The position numbers and the translations under genes are program-made. Positions 1 through 8,140 of a DNA stretch of 64,000 nucleotides are shown piece after piece. Numbering within the stretch: position 1 is the stretch's first letter; each line of letters starts with the position of its first letter. This DNA comes from Planctomycetaceae bacterium (GTDB lineage Bacteria; Planctomycetota; Planctomycetia; Planctomycetales; Planctomycetaceae). The DNA lies in NCBI GenBank assembly GCA_002726205.1, contig PBSL01000001.1:1-64000 (forward strand). The letters run 5' to 3'. The notes below the pieces were generated by a model. It saw nothing but the letters and a program-made list of their open reading frames with translations, was not told the origin of the DNA and did no database searches.

Positions 1-2
1 CG

Positions 3-137
3 GACGCCGACGAGGAAGTCTCGGAATCGGACGCCGACGAGGAAGCCGCGGAATCGGACGCCGACGAGGAAGCCTCGGAACCGGACGCCGACGAGGAAGC
101 CTCGGAACCGGACGCCGACGAGGACAGCGAAGGTGAG
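3..137 (+). repeat. 27-bp in-frame tandem repeat (about 4-5 copies)
   Basis: A 27-base unit beginning GACGCCGACGAGGAAG repeats at 3, 30, 57 and 84, with a fifth, decaying copy from 111. Each unit encodes nine residues (DADEE followed by variable Ala/Val, Ser/Ala, Glu, Ser/Pro). Copies differ by only a few substitutions, so the array is likely to vary in copy number without shifting the frame. The array may extend beyond the left edge. Confidence 0.85.
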
Positions 138-212
138 GCCGATGCGGAATCCGCCCAGGCGACCGATTCCTCCTCCGACGAGAATGACTCGAAGACAGAC
201 GACGACGAGTAG
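3..212 (+). CDS. C-terminal tail of an acidic-repeat protein (5' end outside window)
   Basis: An open frame enters from the left edge and stops at a TAG at 210-212, giving 69 residues. It begins with four near-perfect nine-residue units of the type DADEEASEP, then a looser acidic stretch rich in Asp, Glu, Ser and Ala ending in DDDE. This is a low-complexity, strongly negative, probably disordered tail. The body of the protein lies outside the window, so no function can be assigned. A strong hairpin follows about 50 bases after the stop. The reading frame is supported by the 27-base periodicity and the absence of stops. The identity is unknown. Confidence 0.75.
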   Translation, partial: DADEEVSESDADEEAAESDADEEASEPDADEEASEPDADEDSEGEADAESAQATDSSSDENDSKTDDDE

Positions 213-262
213 CCTCCCCTCTCGGCTACGCATTTTCTGCCGTCGTCACAAACCTCATGATC

Positions 263-307
263 GTAACGGCCCTTCAGCTGACAGGCTGAAGGGCCGTTAC
301 ATTTGCG
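263..307 (+). terminator. Strong hairpin, probable intrinsic terminator
   Basis: A perfect 16-bp inverted repeat (arms 263-278 and 285-300) has a 6-base loop and a G/C-rich centre. It lies about 50 bases after the stop of the acidic-repeat protein and upstream of the sigma factor gene. The following tract (ATTTGCG) is only weakly T-rich, so termination efficiency is uncertain, but position and stem strength fit a transcription end. Confidence 0.7.
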
Positions 308-438
308 CTAACTACCCCCTCTACCTGACCGTTCAGGTCAACCTACCCTGTTCAGTTTGATATCGGTCGCATCCCACGCCGATGAAGCTTGCACGGACAA
401 ACCGAACCTGAACGCTTCTCAGCAGAAACAGGGGTAAC

Positions 439-1272
439 ATGCCGGCAACTTCAAGAAGAGCAACGCGAGTCCAAGCACCACTGGAAACCTACCTGCGAGA
501 GATCAATGAAACGACTCTCCTGACTGCCGAACAGGAACGTGAACTCGCGTTCCGAATCGAAAAGGGTGATCTCGAGGCCCGCGACTGGATGGTGCGGGCC
601 AACCTGCGTTTGGTCGTAAATATCGCCCGGGCCTACAACGGGAATGGTCTCCAGCTGCAGGATTTGATCGAAGAAGGAAATCTTGGTTTGCTGCGTGCGG
701 TTGAAGGGTTTGACCCGACAATGGGCACCCGCTTCAGCACCTATGCCAGTTACTGGATCAAACAATCGATAAAGCGTGCCCTCGTCAATTCGGCCAAGAC
801 CATCCGAATCCCAGCCTACATGGTCGATCTCTTGACCAAGTGGCGCCGGGCCACTGCACGATTGCAGGATGAACTTGACCGCACGCCGACAAACGAGGAA
901 GTCGCCGCGGTCCTGGAACTCACACCAAAGAAACTCAACATCGTCCGTCAGGCGATCCAGCTCTACAACGCCACTCCCCACCGAGACGACGAGGATTCCG
1001 GTTGTGCGATGGGAGAACTCGTGGTCGATGATGCGGTCAAAACTCCCGACCAGGAAATGATCGAGAGTGACAACCTGCGTCACGTGTACCGCATGCTCGA
1101 GCGAATGGACCCACGCGAAGCAGACATCCTCCGCATGAGGTTTGGGCTCGACGGTGAAGAACCACGAACACTCAAGGAAATCGGAATCGTTCTGGGCCTG
1201 ACCCGCGAACGCGTTCGCCAGATTGAATCCGAGGCTCTGCGTTGCCTGGGTGATGGACTCAGTGATGATTAG
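439..1272 (+). CDS. RNA polymerase sigma-70 family factor (primary/group 2 type)
   Basis: This 277-residue protein directs RNA polymerase to promoters. It starts with a short region 1.2 (LETYLREI at about 16). Region 2 follows, with LRLVVNIARAY, DLIEEGNLGL and the promoter-melting segment FSTYASYWIKQSIKRA (about 92-113). Region 3 comes next. Region 4 has TLKEIGIVLGLTRERVRQIE near the C-terminus, the -35-binding helix-turn-helix. Region 1.1 is absent and the protein is shorter than housekeeping RpoD, so a group 2 or alternative factor is likely. The ATG has an AGGGG-type ribosome site just upstream. Its stop overlaps the convergent glcF stop by four bases. Confidence 0.93.
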   Translation: MPATSRRATRVQAPLETYLREINETTLLTAEQERELAFRIEKGDLEARDWMVRANLRLVVNIARAYNGNGLQLQDLIEEGNLGLLRAVEGFDPTMGTRFSTYASYWIKQSIKRALVNSAKTIRIPAYMVDLLTKWRRATARLQDELDRTPTNEEVAAVLELTPKKLNIVRQAIQLYNATPHRDDEDSGCAMGELVVDDAVKTPDQEMIESDNLRHVYRMLERMDPREADILRMRFGLDGEEPRTLKEIGIVLGLTRERVRQIESEALRCLGDGLSDD

Positions 1273-2585
1273 TCCGCGGCATTCGACGTGTTGTAACTCA
1301 GGTCCAACACATCCACCGGATGCACCACCTGCAGCGAACGTCGCTGCTGCCGCAAAGCTGCCTGCAGTTGCAGAGTGCAGCCGGCATTTCCGCTGATCAC
1401 CACATCTGCACCTGTCGAAAGGATGTTGTTCACCTTCCGTTTTGCCAACCGGTCGGACATTTCGGCCTCTGTCAGGTTGTAACTGCCCGCCGCGCCACAA
1501 CAGATATCCGATTCGGGCAGAGTCACCAATTCCAGCCCCGGCACCATCTCCATCAGCTTCCTGGGTGCTTCACGAATCCCCTGTGCATGGGCAAGATGGC
1601 AGGCGTCGTGATAGGTCGCGCGCCAGGCAACCTCGCCGAGGGGTGGCCTTGGTCCCAGTTCGACAAGGAACTCGGAAATGTCCTTGACGCGACTGGCAAA
1701 TCCGGCCAGCGACTCGCACATCGCCGTGTCCTTCAAAGTGGCTTCTGCAGCCATTTGACCGTAGTCCTTCAACATCGCCCCGCATCCGGCCACATTCAGG
1801 ATCACTGCATCCAGATCCTCGGGAAACGCGGCGACGTTGCAGCGAGCCATCTCGAGAGCCGGTTCCGCGGCGCCGCTGTGGTAATGGATCGCTCCGCAGC
1901 AGACCTGCTGTCGCGGCACAACCACCTCGCAGCCATTCGCCTGCAATACCCGCGCCGTGGCTTGATTGGTGTGACTGAACATCACGTCGCCGACGCACCC
2001 GGTGAACAAACCCACTCGAGCCCGGCGTTTCCCTACAGCCGGCAACACTTCAGGAAGCCGGGCGGCAACCGGTTTCAGCCTCGGAAGCAGCCGATACATC
2101 CGGCCCAGCGTCCCGGGAAGAAGTCGATCCAGGCACAACCATCGGGCCACACTGTCCACTCGCAGCAACTGCAACCATCGCATCGGGGCCAGCGCCCACT
2201 TCAGCCGTCGCGGATACGGGAACAGGCCATGCAGCACGAACCGTTCAAACCAGCCGACCGCCCGTGAGCCCTTCATGTCGATTCGAAACGGTTCTATCAA
2301 TCGTCCGTATTCGACACCAGAGGGACAGGCCGTTTCGCAGCTGCGGCAGTCCAGGCACAGGTCCAGGTGGTGACGAACATTGTCCGTCAGACCCACTCGC
2401 CGGTCGACCACCCCTCTCATCAGATAGATGCGGCCTCGGGGACTGTCATTCTCGTTTCCGGTTTCCAGGTATGTCGGGCAGGCGGCCGTACACAGTCCGC
2501 AATGGACACAGTCGAGGAAACGACCGTAGTCGATCGACCCCCCGGCTGGCGGCGCCCCTTCAGTTTCGGCCAACGGTCCACTCAT
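1269..2585 (-). CDS. glcF: Glycolate oxidase iron-sulfur subunit GlcF
   Basis: GlcF is the Fe-S electron-transfer subunit of the GlcDEF glycolate dehydrogenase, which oxidises glycolate to glyoxylate at the membrane. The 438-residue protein has two 4Fe-4S motifs (C26-x2-C29-x2-C32-x3-C36-P and C77-x2-C80-x2-C83-x3-C87-P) and two CCG-domain motifs (QVCCGAIHYHSG and DICCGAAGSYNL). It is the third gene of a glcD-glcE-glcF operon. Its ATG overlaps the glcE TGA as ATGA, so it is probably translationally coupled. Its TAA overlaps the stop of the convergent sigma factor gene. Confidence 0.93.
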   Translation of the reverse strand: MSGPLAETEGAPPAGGSIDYGRFLDCVHCGLCTAACPTYLETGNENDSPRGRIYLMRGVVDRRVGLTDNVRHHLDLCLDCRSCETACPSGVEYGRLIEPFRIDMKGSRAVGWFERFVLHGLFPYPRRLKWALAPMRWLQLLRVDSVARWLCLDRLLPGTLGRMYRLLPRLKPVAARLPEVLPAVGKRRARVGLFTGCVGDVMFSHTNQATARVLQANGCEVVVPRQQVCCGAIHYHSGAAEPALEMARCNVAAFPEDLDAVILNVAGCGAMLKDYGQMAAEATLKDTAMCESLAGFASRVKDISEFLVELGPRPPLGEVAWRATYHDACHLAHAQGIREAPRKLMEMVPGLELVTLPESDICCGAAGSYNLTEAEMSDRLAKRKVNNILSTGADVVISGNAGCTLQLQAALRQQRRSLQVVHPVDVLDLSYNTSNAAD

Positions 2586-3883
2586 CCCCCCACCCCAACC
2601 TCATTCGTCTCAATGGGCCTCGCCGAAGCCCGGGCACCGTCGATGCCTCTGCCCGGACTCAGCAATTCACCGGGATCCAACTCTTTCTTCAGTGCTGCCA
2701 TCAATTCCCAGTCCCCACGAGCCGTCCCCCACAGATCCAGTTCCGGCTGCCAACCCGGTTCACAACGCTCGATCAGCACCTGGCCACCTCCGGACACTGC
2801 AACCGCTCGCAGCGATTTGATGATCGAACATGCCCGGCCCACATCCAGGGTGTCGTCGGGCAAGTGTCCGTGTACCACGCCGTTTCCCAGGTGCGCCTGG
2901 ACTGCGACTCCCGCATCGATTGCGGCCGTCATGAATTCGACGGTTCGAGACGGCCTCAAGGAAGCCCGAAACGTCACGGCCGACTCGGCGCCGACCTGGA
3001 ATTCCGTCAGAGCCGACCACATCGCCACGGCCGCCGCTTCCTCTTTCCACACAACGTTATTGGCTCCGCCGGCACGCAGTTCCCGTTCGACGACCTCCGC
3101 CTGCCAATCAACTTCGGCGCGACTCCCCTCAAGGCCCACCCCTACCAACAATGGTCCTTCCGGAAGTTGCTGACGTGACTCGGCGGAGATTTGCCTGGCT
3201 GCCTTGGGACCCAGTAATTCGATCGCGACCGACCGCGCCTGCGATGTCGACATATCGGTCAACAGATCGTTGACCATCGCACCCTGATCAAAGCACGCCC
3301 AGCCCAGCGCCGAGGCCGCTGCCACCGGTTTGAGCTTGAAAGTCACCTCGGAGATCACCGCCAGGCTGCCGCCGGAACCAACCAGCAACTTGCACAGGTC
3401 ATACCCGGCCACGTTCTTGACCACGCGGCCGCCGGCTCGGAAAGGTTGGCCACCGGCCGTCACTGCCCCGATTCCGATCACGTAATCCCGCATCGTCCCG
3501 AAACCAAACCGCCTCGGTCCACCCGGATTACAGGCAACCACACCTCCTGCAGTTGCACGGTGGGCCATTGGGATGTCGATCGGCAACCGCTGCCCCTCCT
3601 GCCGCAACTGTTCCTGCAAGATGCCCATCCGGCAACCCGCTTCGACGGTGACGGTCATGTCACGGGCAGGGAAGTCCAGGACCTGATCCAACCGTCCCAG
3701 GGACACCTCGAGGCTCTCTCTGGCGATCGGAAATCCAAATCCCAATGCCGTACGACCTCCCACCGGCAACAATGGACGTCGTTCTCCACTTGAGTTCTTT
3801 TCCAGCAGACGAGCCAGTTCGCTTGCCGTGGCCGGGACGATCTCATCGTACGCCCTGGAGATTGGCTTCCCGGGATCATTCAC
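2582..3883 (-). CDS. glcE: Glycolate oxidase FAD-binding subunit GlcE
   Basis: A second, shorter PCMH-type FAD-binding subunit of glycolate dehydrogenase, 433 residues from a GTG start. That GTG overlaps the glcD TGA as GTGA. The frame stays open upstream to 3970, but that extension lies inside glcD and does not resemble the family. FAD-domain features include LLPVGGRTALGFG near the start, then MAHRATAGGVVACNPGGPRRFG and GGRVVKNVAGYDLCKLL in the middle. It lies between glcD and glcF with four-base overlaps at both ends, so the three subunits are expected in equal amounts. Confidence 0.9.
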   Translation of the reverse strand: MNDPGKPISRAYDEIVPATASELARLLEKNSSGERRPLLPVGGRTALGFGFPIARESLEVSLGRLDQVLDFPARDMTVTVEAGCRMGILQEQLRQEGQRLPIDIPMAHRATAGGVVACNPGGPRRFGFGTMRDYVIGIGAVTAGGQPFRAGGRVVKNVAGYDLCKLLVGSGGSLAVISEVTFKLKPVAAASALGWACFDQGAMVNDLLTDMSTSQARSVAIELLGPKAARQISAESRQQLPEGPLLVGVGLEGSRAEVDWQAEVVERELRAGGANNVVWKEEAAAVAMWSALTEFQVGAESAVTFRASLRPSRTVEFMTAAIDAGVAVQAHLGNGVVHGHLPDDTLDVGRACSIIKSLRAVAVSGGGQVLIERCEPGWQPELDLWGTARGDWELMAALKKELDPGELLSPGRGIDGARASARPIETNEVGVGG

Positions 3884-5355
3884 GGCGCGGCCTGCTTTCC
3901 CGGATGCGAACGTTCGATGTGTTCCATTCCACAAGCACCGGCAACGGGCAGCATCTTGGCCGGACTGCAACGGCCCTTGGGATTGAACGCAGCACGCACC
4001 CTGCCCATCACTTCCAGGTCGTCGCTACTGAAGAGCCGATCCATGAAGCTGATCTTCTCGACGCCGATCCCGTGTTCCCCGGTCACGCTGCCTCCAAGGT
4101 CAATGCACTTCCCGAGGATTTCATCGCTGGCGGAAAACACGCGGGCAATCTGCTCTTTGTCCCTTTCATCAAACAACAGGATCGGATGAATGTTCCCGTC
4201 GCCGGCATGAAACACATTTACGATTCGCACCCCGTGACGTTCGCCTGCCGCCGTGATGAATTCGAGAATTTCCGGCAGCTTTGTTCGCGGAACCACACCG
4301 TCCTGGGTGCAGTAGCTTGGGCTCAGACGACCGATGGCACCAAAGGCTTGTTTGCGACACTTCCAGAGCAACTGCCGTTCCTCTTGCGTTTCCGCTCTGC
4401 GAACTTCCCGGGCGCCGGCCTGGTCGCAAATCTCGACGATCCGGCGAGCCTCTTCGTCGACGGCCACCTCCAGCCCGTCAACCTCCATCAACAACACCGC
4501 GGCCGCGTCCAGCGGAAACCCGAATCCATAGGCTGCCTCGACGGCCTCGACTATCCCCTGATCCATCATCTCCAGCGCCGCAGGAATGATCCCTTCACCA
4601 ATGATGCTACTGATCGCACGCGTTGCATCTCCGACCGTCTCAAAGATCCCCAACATCGTCCGATAGGCCACCGGGTCCCGCGTCAGCCGAACCATGACCT
4701 TCGTGCAAATCCCAAAAGTCCCTTCACTGCCCACGAAGAGACCGGTGAGATCGTAACCGGCCAAGCCCTCGGTCGCTCCGCCCAACTCGACCAGACGACC
4801 GTCGGGCATAACAACTTCCAGGCCAAGCACGTGGTTGACCGTCACTCCGTACTTCAGCGTGTGCGGTCCGCCGGAGTTGGTCGCCACGTTTCCCCCGATC
4901 GTGCAGGCCCCCTGGCTCGAAGGATCCGGCGCGTAATGAAATCCGGTACCCGCAAGGTGCTGAGTGAGGTGCAGATTGACCAGGCCTGGTTCCACCACGG
5001 CAAAACGATCCTGGAGATTCACCTCGAGGATTTCTTTCATCCGCGTCAGCGTGATCATCACGCCGCCGCCGACGGGCAGGCAGCCTCCAGCAAGACTCGT
5101 CCCTGCACCTCGTGGCACGAAGGGCACATCGAACTCATTGCACGCGAGAACGATCTCGACCACCTGGTCGGTGCTGCCTGGAAAGAGCACGACATCGGGT
5201 AGCTTCTTTTCGACAACATACCCATCGCACTCGTAGACCAGCAGTTCATCGGTGGCCGAAAGAACAGCGTCGTCACCGACGATCGCCTGAAAGCGGCGAA
5301 TCAACTCGCCCGAGATCCCACCAGTCCCGGCGCTCGTGTCGTTGGACTTCCCCAT
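3880..5355 (-). CDS. glcD: Glycolate oxidase subunit GlcD (FAD-linked oxidase)
   Basis: This is the catalytic FAD-linked subunit of glycolate dehydrogenase, 491 residues, close to the family length. The N-terminal PCMH FAD domain has VPRGAGTSLAGGCLP (about 88-102), DPSSQGACTIGGNVATNSGG and YDLTGLFVGSEGTFG. The C-terminal FAD-oxidase domain has the metal-site motif NVFHAGDGNIHP and the terminal GGSVTGEHGIGVEK. It is first in the glcDEF operon. A TAGAAT box lies about 15 bases upstream of the ATG at 5370-5375, but no convincing -35 accompanies it. The product supports glycolate detoxification or use as a carbon source. Confidence 0.94.
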   Translation of the reverse strand: MGKSNDTSAGTGGISGELIRRFQAIVGDDAVLSATDELLVYECDGYVVEKKLPDVVLFPGSTDQVVEIVLACNEFDVPFVPRGAGTSLAGGCLPVGGGVMITLTRMKEILEVNLQDRFAVVEPGLVNLHLTQHLAGTGFHYAPDPSSQGACTIGGNVATNSGGPHTLKYGVTVNHVLGLEVVMPDGRLVELGGATEGLAGYDLTGLFVGSEGTFGICTKVMVRLTRDPVAYRTMLGIFETVGDATRAISSIIGEGIIPAALEMMDQGIVEAVEAAYGFGFPLDAAAVLLMEVDGLEVAVDEEARRIVEICDQAGAREVRRAETQEERQLLWKCRKQAFGAIGRLSPSYCTQDGVVPRTKLPEILEFITAAGERHGVRIVNVFHAGDGNIHPILLFDERDKEQIARVFSASDEILGKCIDLGGSVTGEHGIGVEKISFMDRLFSSDDLEVMGRVRAAFNPKGRCSPAKMLPVAGACGMEHIERSHPGKQAAP

Positions 5356-5511
5356 GATCGGGGTATTCTATGACCGTCGCCATCCCCGCGAAAGTCATCA
5401 CCGACCAACGCCCGCCTGCAATCAAGCGTCCCGGCGCGGACCAAGGCGAACGCCGTCCTGAAATCCCGGAGATCGGGTTGGGGGCTCACGTCAGTCTACC
5501 GAAAACGACGG

Positions 5512-5781
5512 TCATCGCCGTGTCGGCGTGGTCGCCTTTCCGGCCGTCGCCGGCGGCAGCAACCGGGCCGGTGCCCCCAACTGCCGCGTGTCGGCCCGGA
5601 GCCGCGCATATTCACTCTTCACCGCCACCATCCGTTCGGCCTGCCGATTCAACTCTTGGCGGAAGTCTTGAATGCGGGATTCCAGCATCGCTGCGGCAAA
5701 CGAAATCATCGCGACCATCACGACGGCACAGGAAAATCGAAAGAACATCGCTGCAGGCCTCCGAATGGTTCCAATGACCAT
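5512..5781 (-). CDS. Small membrane protein, FtsL-like topology
   Basis: An 89-residue protein with a short basic N-terminus, one transmembrane helix (about 12-32) and a charged segment rich in Glu, Arg and Gln (about 34-62) predicted to be coiled coil, then a Pro/Thr/Arg-rich tail. Size, topology and position downstream of rsmH match the divisome protein FtsL, which usually follows rsmH (mraW). FtsL sequences are too divergent for assignment by eye, so the name rests on topology and synteny. Its ATG is only three bases after the LysM gene stop, so the two are probably co-translated. Confidence 0.6.
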   Translation of the reverse strand: MVIGTIRRPAAMFFRFSCAVVMVAMISFAAAMLESRIQDFRQELNRQAERMVAVKSEYARLRADTRQLGAPARLLPPATAGKATTPTRR

Positions 5782-5784
5782 GGC

Positions 5785-7062
5785 CTAGTATCGTCGCGAG
5801 TCAGCTTCGCGCGCCAGTTGCACTCGCGCGGCGTCGGACGGCAACCTCAAAACCATTCCCTGCTTCAGTTTGTGTGGACTGGGCAACTCGCTCCGGTTCA
5901 TCCGGAAGATCTGGATCCAACGCGACGTTCGTCCCAAATATTTTTCGGCAATCCCAGTCAGCGTGTCGTCTGGCCCCACCCGATAAACCGGATGACCATC
6001 GGAGCCGATCGAGAAACCGGCCGAATCTGTCGCCGCGGCACGGGAGTTTCCCGCCCGCGGAACCAGGGTTGCGAATTGTGATTCGAGCAATTCACGGGAG
6101 GGAATCAACACCTTCATCCCCGGTTTCATTCGTTGAGGATCGCCTATCCGTCGCCTGTTGTACTCAGCCAACGCCTGGAAATACCGCGCAGTGCCGTAGT
6201 GACGGCGCGAAATCGTCCAGTAACTGTCGCCACTTGCCACCTCGTGAACACCAATCGCAGCTCCTTCGGTTCGTCTATCCAAACCCAATGCGTCAGTCGA
6301 TTGGCCCTCGACGGCAATTCGACGCGCGGAGCTCGTGCTCTCGAGGGTCCGTGGCCTATAGGGCTGGGTCGTGTCCGGAACCGGAACTTCCGGATCAGCG
6401 GCAAGAGCCCGGGACCTCGCACCGTCGGACGGTTCGGAGAAGGGCAAGGCGGGATTTGCGTTTCCGATCGCCGGTTCACCGCCAAAGGTCGCGGCGGGAG
6501 CGACGCCCGCAGTTTCTGCCCCGGGCCCGAAGGAGTTCGACTGCGTTGTGGCAGCCTTCGGCTGGGAAAAACCCGTGCCCGTGGGCCGGAAACCCACCCG
6601 GTTCTCTTCTGGAAACGCTGGTTGCTCGCCGCGGGTGGAGGCGGCCGTCTCGTCGAATTGGGGGGGGTCCCCCAGGGGTTCAGGTTCACTTTGCGGAATG
6701 CGACTCGAACGACTTTGATCCAGGCCATCGGCCAGGTCGTTGACAGGTGCCGAAACTCCGACCGCCTCATCTCGTGAGGGGAACGGTTCTGGCTGATTGC
6801 CGAACCCTTGCCCGCCGGCATCGGCCGCCAGCGGACCATCGCCTTGTGGCAACTGCCGCCTCGCCGATTCATCGTAGACGGCGTCTTCGAATCCGGCACC
6901 GTTCTCCGATGACGCCACGACAACCCCGGGGACTTTCGTCTCGTCCTTGGCAGGAGCTGTTGACGTGTCGGTTCCATCCCGGTTGCTTTGCCACACGTAG
7001 ATGACACCACCCACGAGGGCCAGCCCGAAGAGACACTGCAGCAGCCTACCCCAACCACGCAT
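5785..7062 (-). CDS. Membrane-anchored protein with two LysM domains
   Basis: The 425-residue protein starts at an ATG with a very good ribosome site (AGAAGGAGG, 7 bases upstream). The frame continues upstream but into rsmH. It has one N-terminal transmembrane helix (about 8-24) and a long low-complexity Pro/Ser/Glu linker. Two LysM modules follow in the C-terminal third: one beginning VHEVASGDSYWTISRRHYG with KPGMKVLIPS, the other beginning YRVGPDDTLTGIAEKYLG with KQGMVLRLPS. LysM modules bind N-acetylglucosamine polymers such as peptidoglycan. Position between rsmH and the FtsL-like gene suggests a role in wall synthesis or division. The biochemical function is not known. Confidence 0.88.
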   Translation of the reverse strand: MRGWGRLLQCLFGLALVGGVIYVWQSNRDGTDTSTAPAKDETKVPGVVVASSENGAGFEDAVYDESARRQLPQGDGPLAADAGGQGFGNQPEPFPSRDEAVGVSAPVNDLADGLDQSRSSRIPQSEPEPLGDPPQFDETAASTRGEQPAFPEENRVGFRPTGTGFSQPKAATTQSNSFGPGAETAGVAPAATFGGEPAIGNANPALPFSEPSDGARSRALAADPEVPVPDTTQPYRPRTLESTSSARRIAVEGQSTDALGLDRRTEGAAIGVHEVASGDSYWTISRRHYGTARYFQALAEYNRRRIGDPQRMKPGMKVLIPSRELLESQFATLVPRAGNSRAAATDSAGFSIGSDGHPVYRVGPDDTLTGIAEKYLGRTSRWIQIFRMNRSELPSPHKLKQGMVLRLPSDAARVQLAREADSRRY

Positions 7063-7136
7063 CGCCGTTCCTCCTTCTGTCCGATCGAATCCAAAAAATG
7101 CCTGATCATTCTCCGAATAATCTTCGGCACCGTTGT

Positions 7137-8045
7137 TCACATGCGTACCGCAGTCCGTAGACGCGCGGAGCGGCTCCGTGGGTTCACCCGCTGTTCCCTC
7201 GGAGAGGGCCGGATTGGCCCGCTGCTCAGTGCCATCCATATTTCCTGGTCCTGAAATGCTTGTTTGACGATTCTGTCTTCCAGTGAATGAAACGAGATCA
7301 CAACGATTCGACCACCGGAGGCCAGACACGTCGGAAGGATATCGGCAAGTGCCTTTTCCAGGTGAACCAACTCCTGGTTGACGGCGATTCGCAAGGCCTG
7401 GAACACCCGCGTTGCCGGATGCCGTCGCCCGCGACGCCGGCCCACCGTTTCCAGGACCACATCCGCCAATGCACGTCCGGAAAGGACAGGTTTGACCCGT
7501 TGTCTGGCAACGATCGCCGCAGCAATCCGCCGACTGTCCGGTTCCTCTCCCCATTTCCGTAAACAGGCTTCCAGTTCGCCTTCGTCGACTTTCGCGAGCC
7601 ATTCCGCCGCCGGATATCCCTGGGAGGTATCAAACCGCAGGTCGAGGCAACCGTCGTGTTCAAATCCAAAGCCACGACTGCTATCGGCCAACTGGTCGGA
7701 GGAGACTCCGAGATCGAGCAGGATTGCGTCGACAGTTTTCGGAATCCGCGCATCGGCAGCCAGCACCTTGTCCAGGGATGCATAACTCTCCTGGTGCAGG
7801 TAGCAGTTCGGGAATTCCAGGACGGCGCCGGCCCGGCCCAGCATCTGGCGATCGCGGTCGAGTCCCACCAGCGTACCCCCCGGACCCAATCGCTGCAGAA
7901 TTGCCGCCGAGTGTCCCCCGCCTCCCACCGTTCCATCAACAATCGTCTGCCCCGGCTGAACTTCCAGCCATTGCAGCACCTCGGCCACGAGTACCGGGAC
8001 ATGGCAGGAGCGTGACAGTTCTTCGGCACCGGATCGCTCAGTCAT
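7137..8045 (-). CDS. rsmH: 16S rRNA (cytosine-1402 N4) methyltransferase RsmH
   Basis: RsmH (MraW) methylates N4 of C1402 in the 16S rRNA P-site and usually opens the dcw cell-division cluster. The 302-residue length is normal. The SAM-binding motif DGTVGGGGHSAAIL is at about 38-51, followed by VGLDRDRQML. Downstream are ILLDLGVSSDQLADSSRGF and the family C-terminus VVISFHSLEDRIVKQAF. No mraZ precedes it. A glycosyltransferase gene lies upstream on the same strand, and a LysM protein and FtsL-like protein follow. Confidence 0.95.
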   Translation of the reverse strand: MTERSGAEELSRSCHVPVLVAEVLQWLEVQPGQTIVDGTVGGGGHSAAILQRLGPGGTLVGLDRDRQMLGRAGAVLEFPNCYLHQESYASLDKVLAADARIPKTVDAILLDLGVSSDQLADSSRGFGFEHDGCLDLRFDTSQGYPAAEWLAKVDEGELEACLRKWGEEPDSRRIAAAIVARQRVKPVLSGRALADVVLETVGRRRGRRHPATRVFQALRIAVNQELVHLEKALADILPTCLASGGRIVVISFHSLEDRIVKQAFQDQEIWMALSSGPIRPSPREQRVNPRSRSARLRTAVRM

Positions 8046-8117
8046 GGAACAACAGATTCCTGAGAACAGGCGGGTCTTCTAGTTCTTTGCCCGGGACGCG
8101 CGAAGGGGAATTCTGCG

Positions 8118-8140
8118 GTGGTTGCCTTTTTGGCATCCAC
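8118..8140 (-). terminator. Hairpin immediately after the glycosyltransferase stop
   Basis: On the minus strand GTGGATGCC, a five-base AAAAA loop and GGCAACCAC form a 9-bp stem with one mismatch, starting directly after the glycosyltransferase stop codon. There is no T-tract, so it may be an attenuator or an mRNA-stabilising structure instead of a true terminator before rsmH. Confidence 0.3.

Noticed and set aside
451-1500. Long antisense frame over the sigma factor gene
   Set aside because: It is an out-of-frame shadow of the sigma-70 gene, has no ribosome site, and its translation is Arg/His/Cys-rich and unlike any family.
3745-5202. Long plus-strand frame over glcD
   Set aside because: It mirrors the glcD frame on the opposite strand; the glcD protein shows full family motifs and this one shows none.
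5785-7602. Longer version of the LysM gene starting inside rsmH
   Set aside because: The upstream part overlaps rsmH and is Gly/Arg/Cys-rich; the ATG at 7062 has a strong AAGGAGG site and starts a transmembrane helix.
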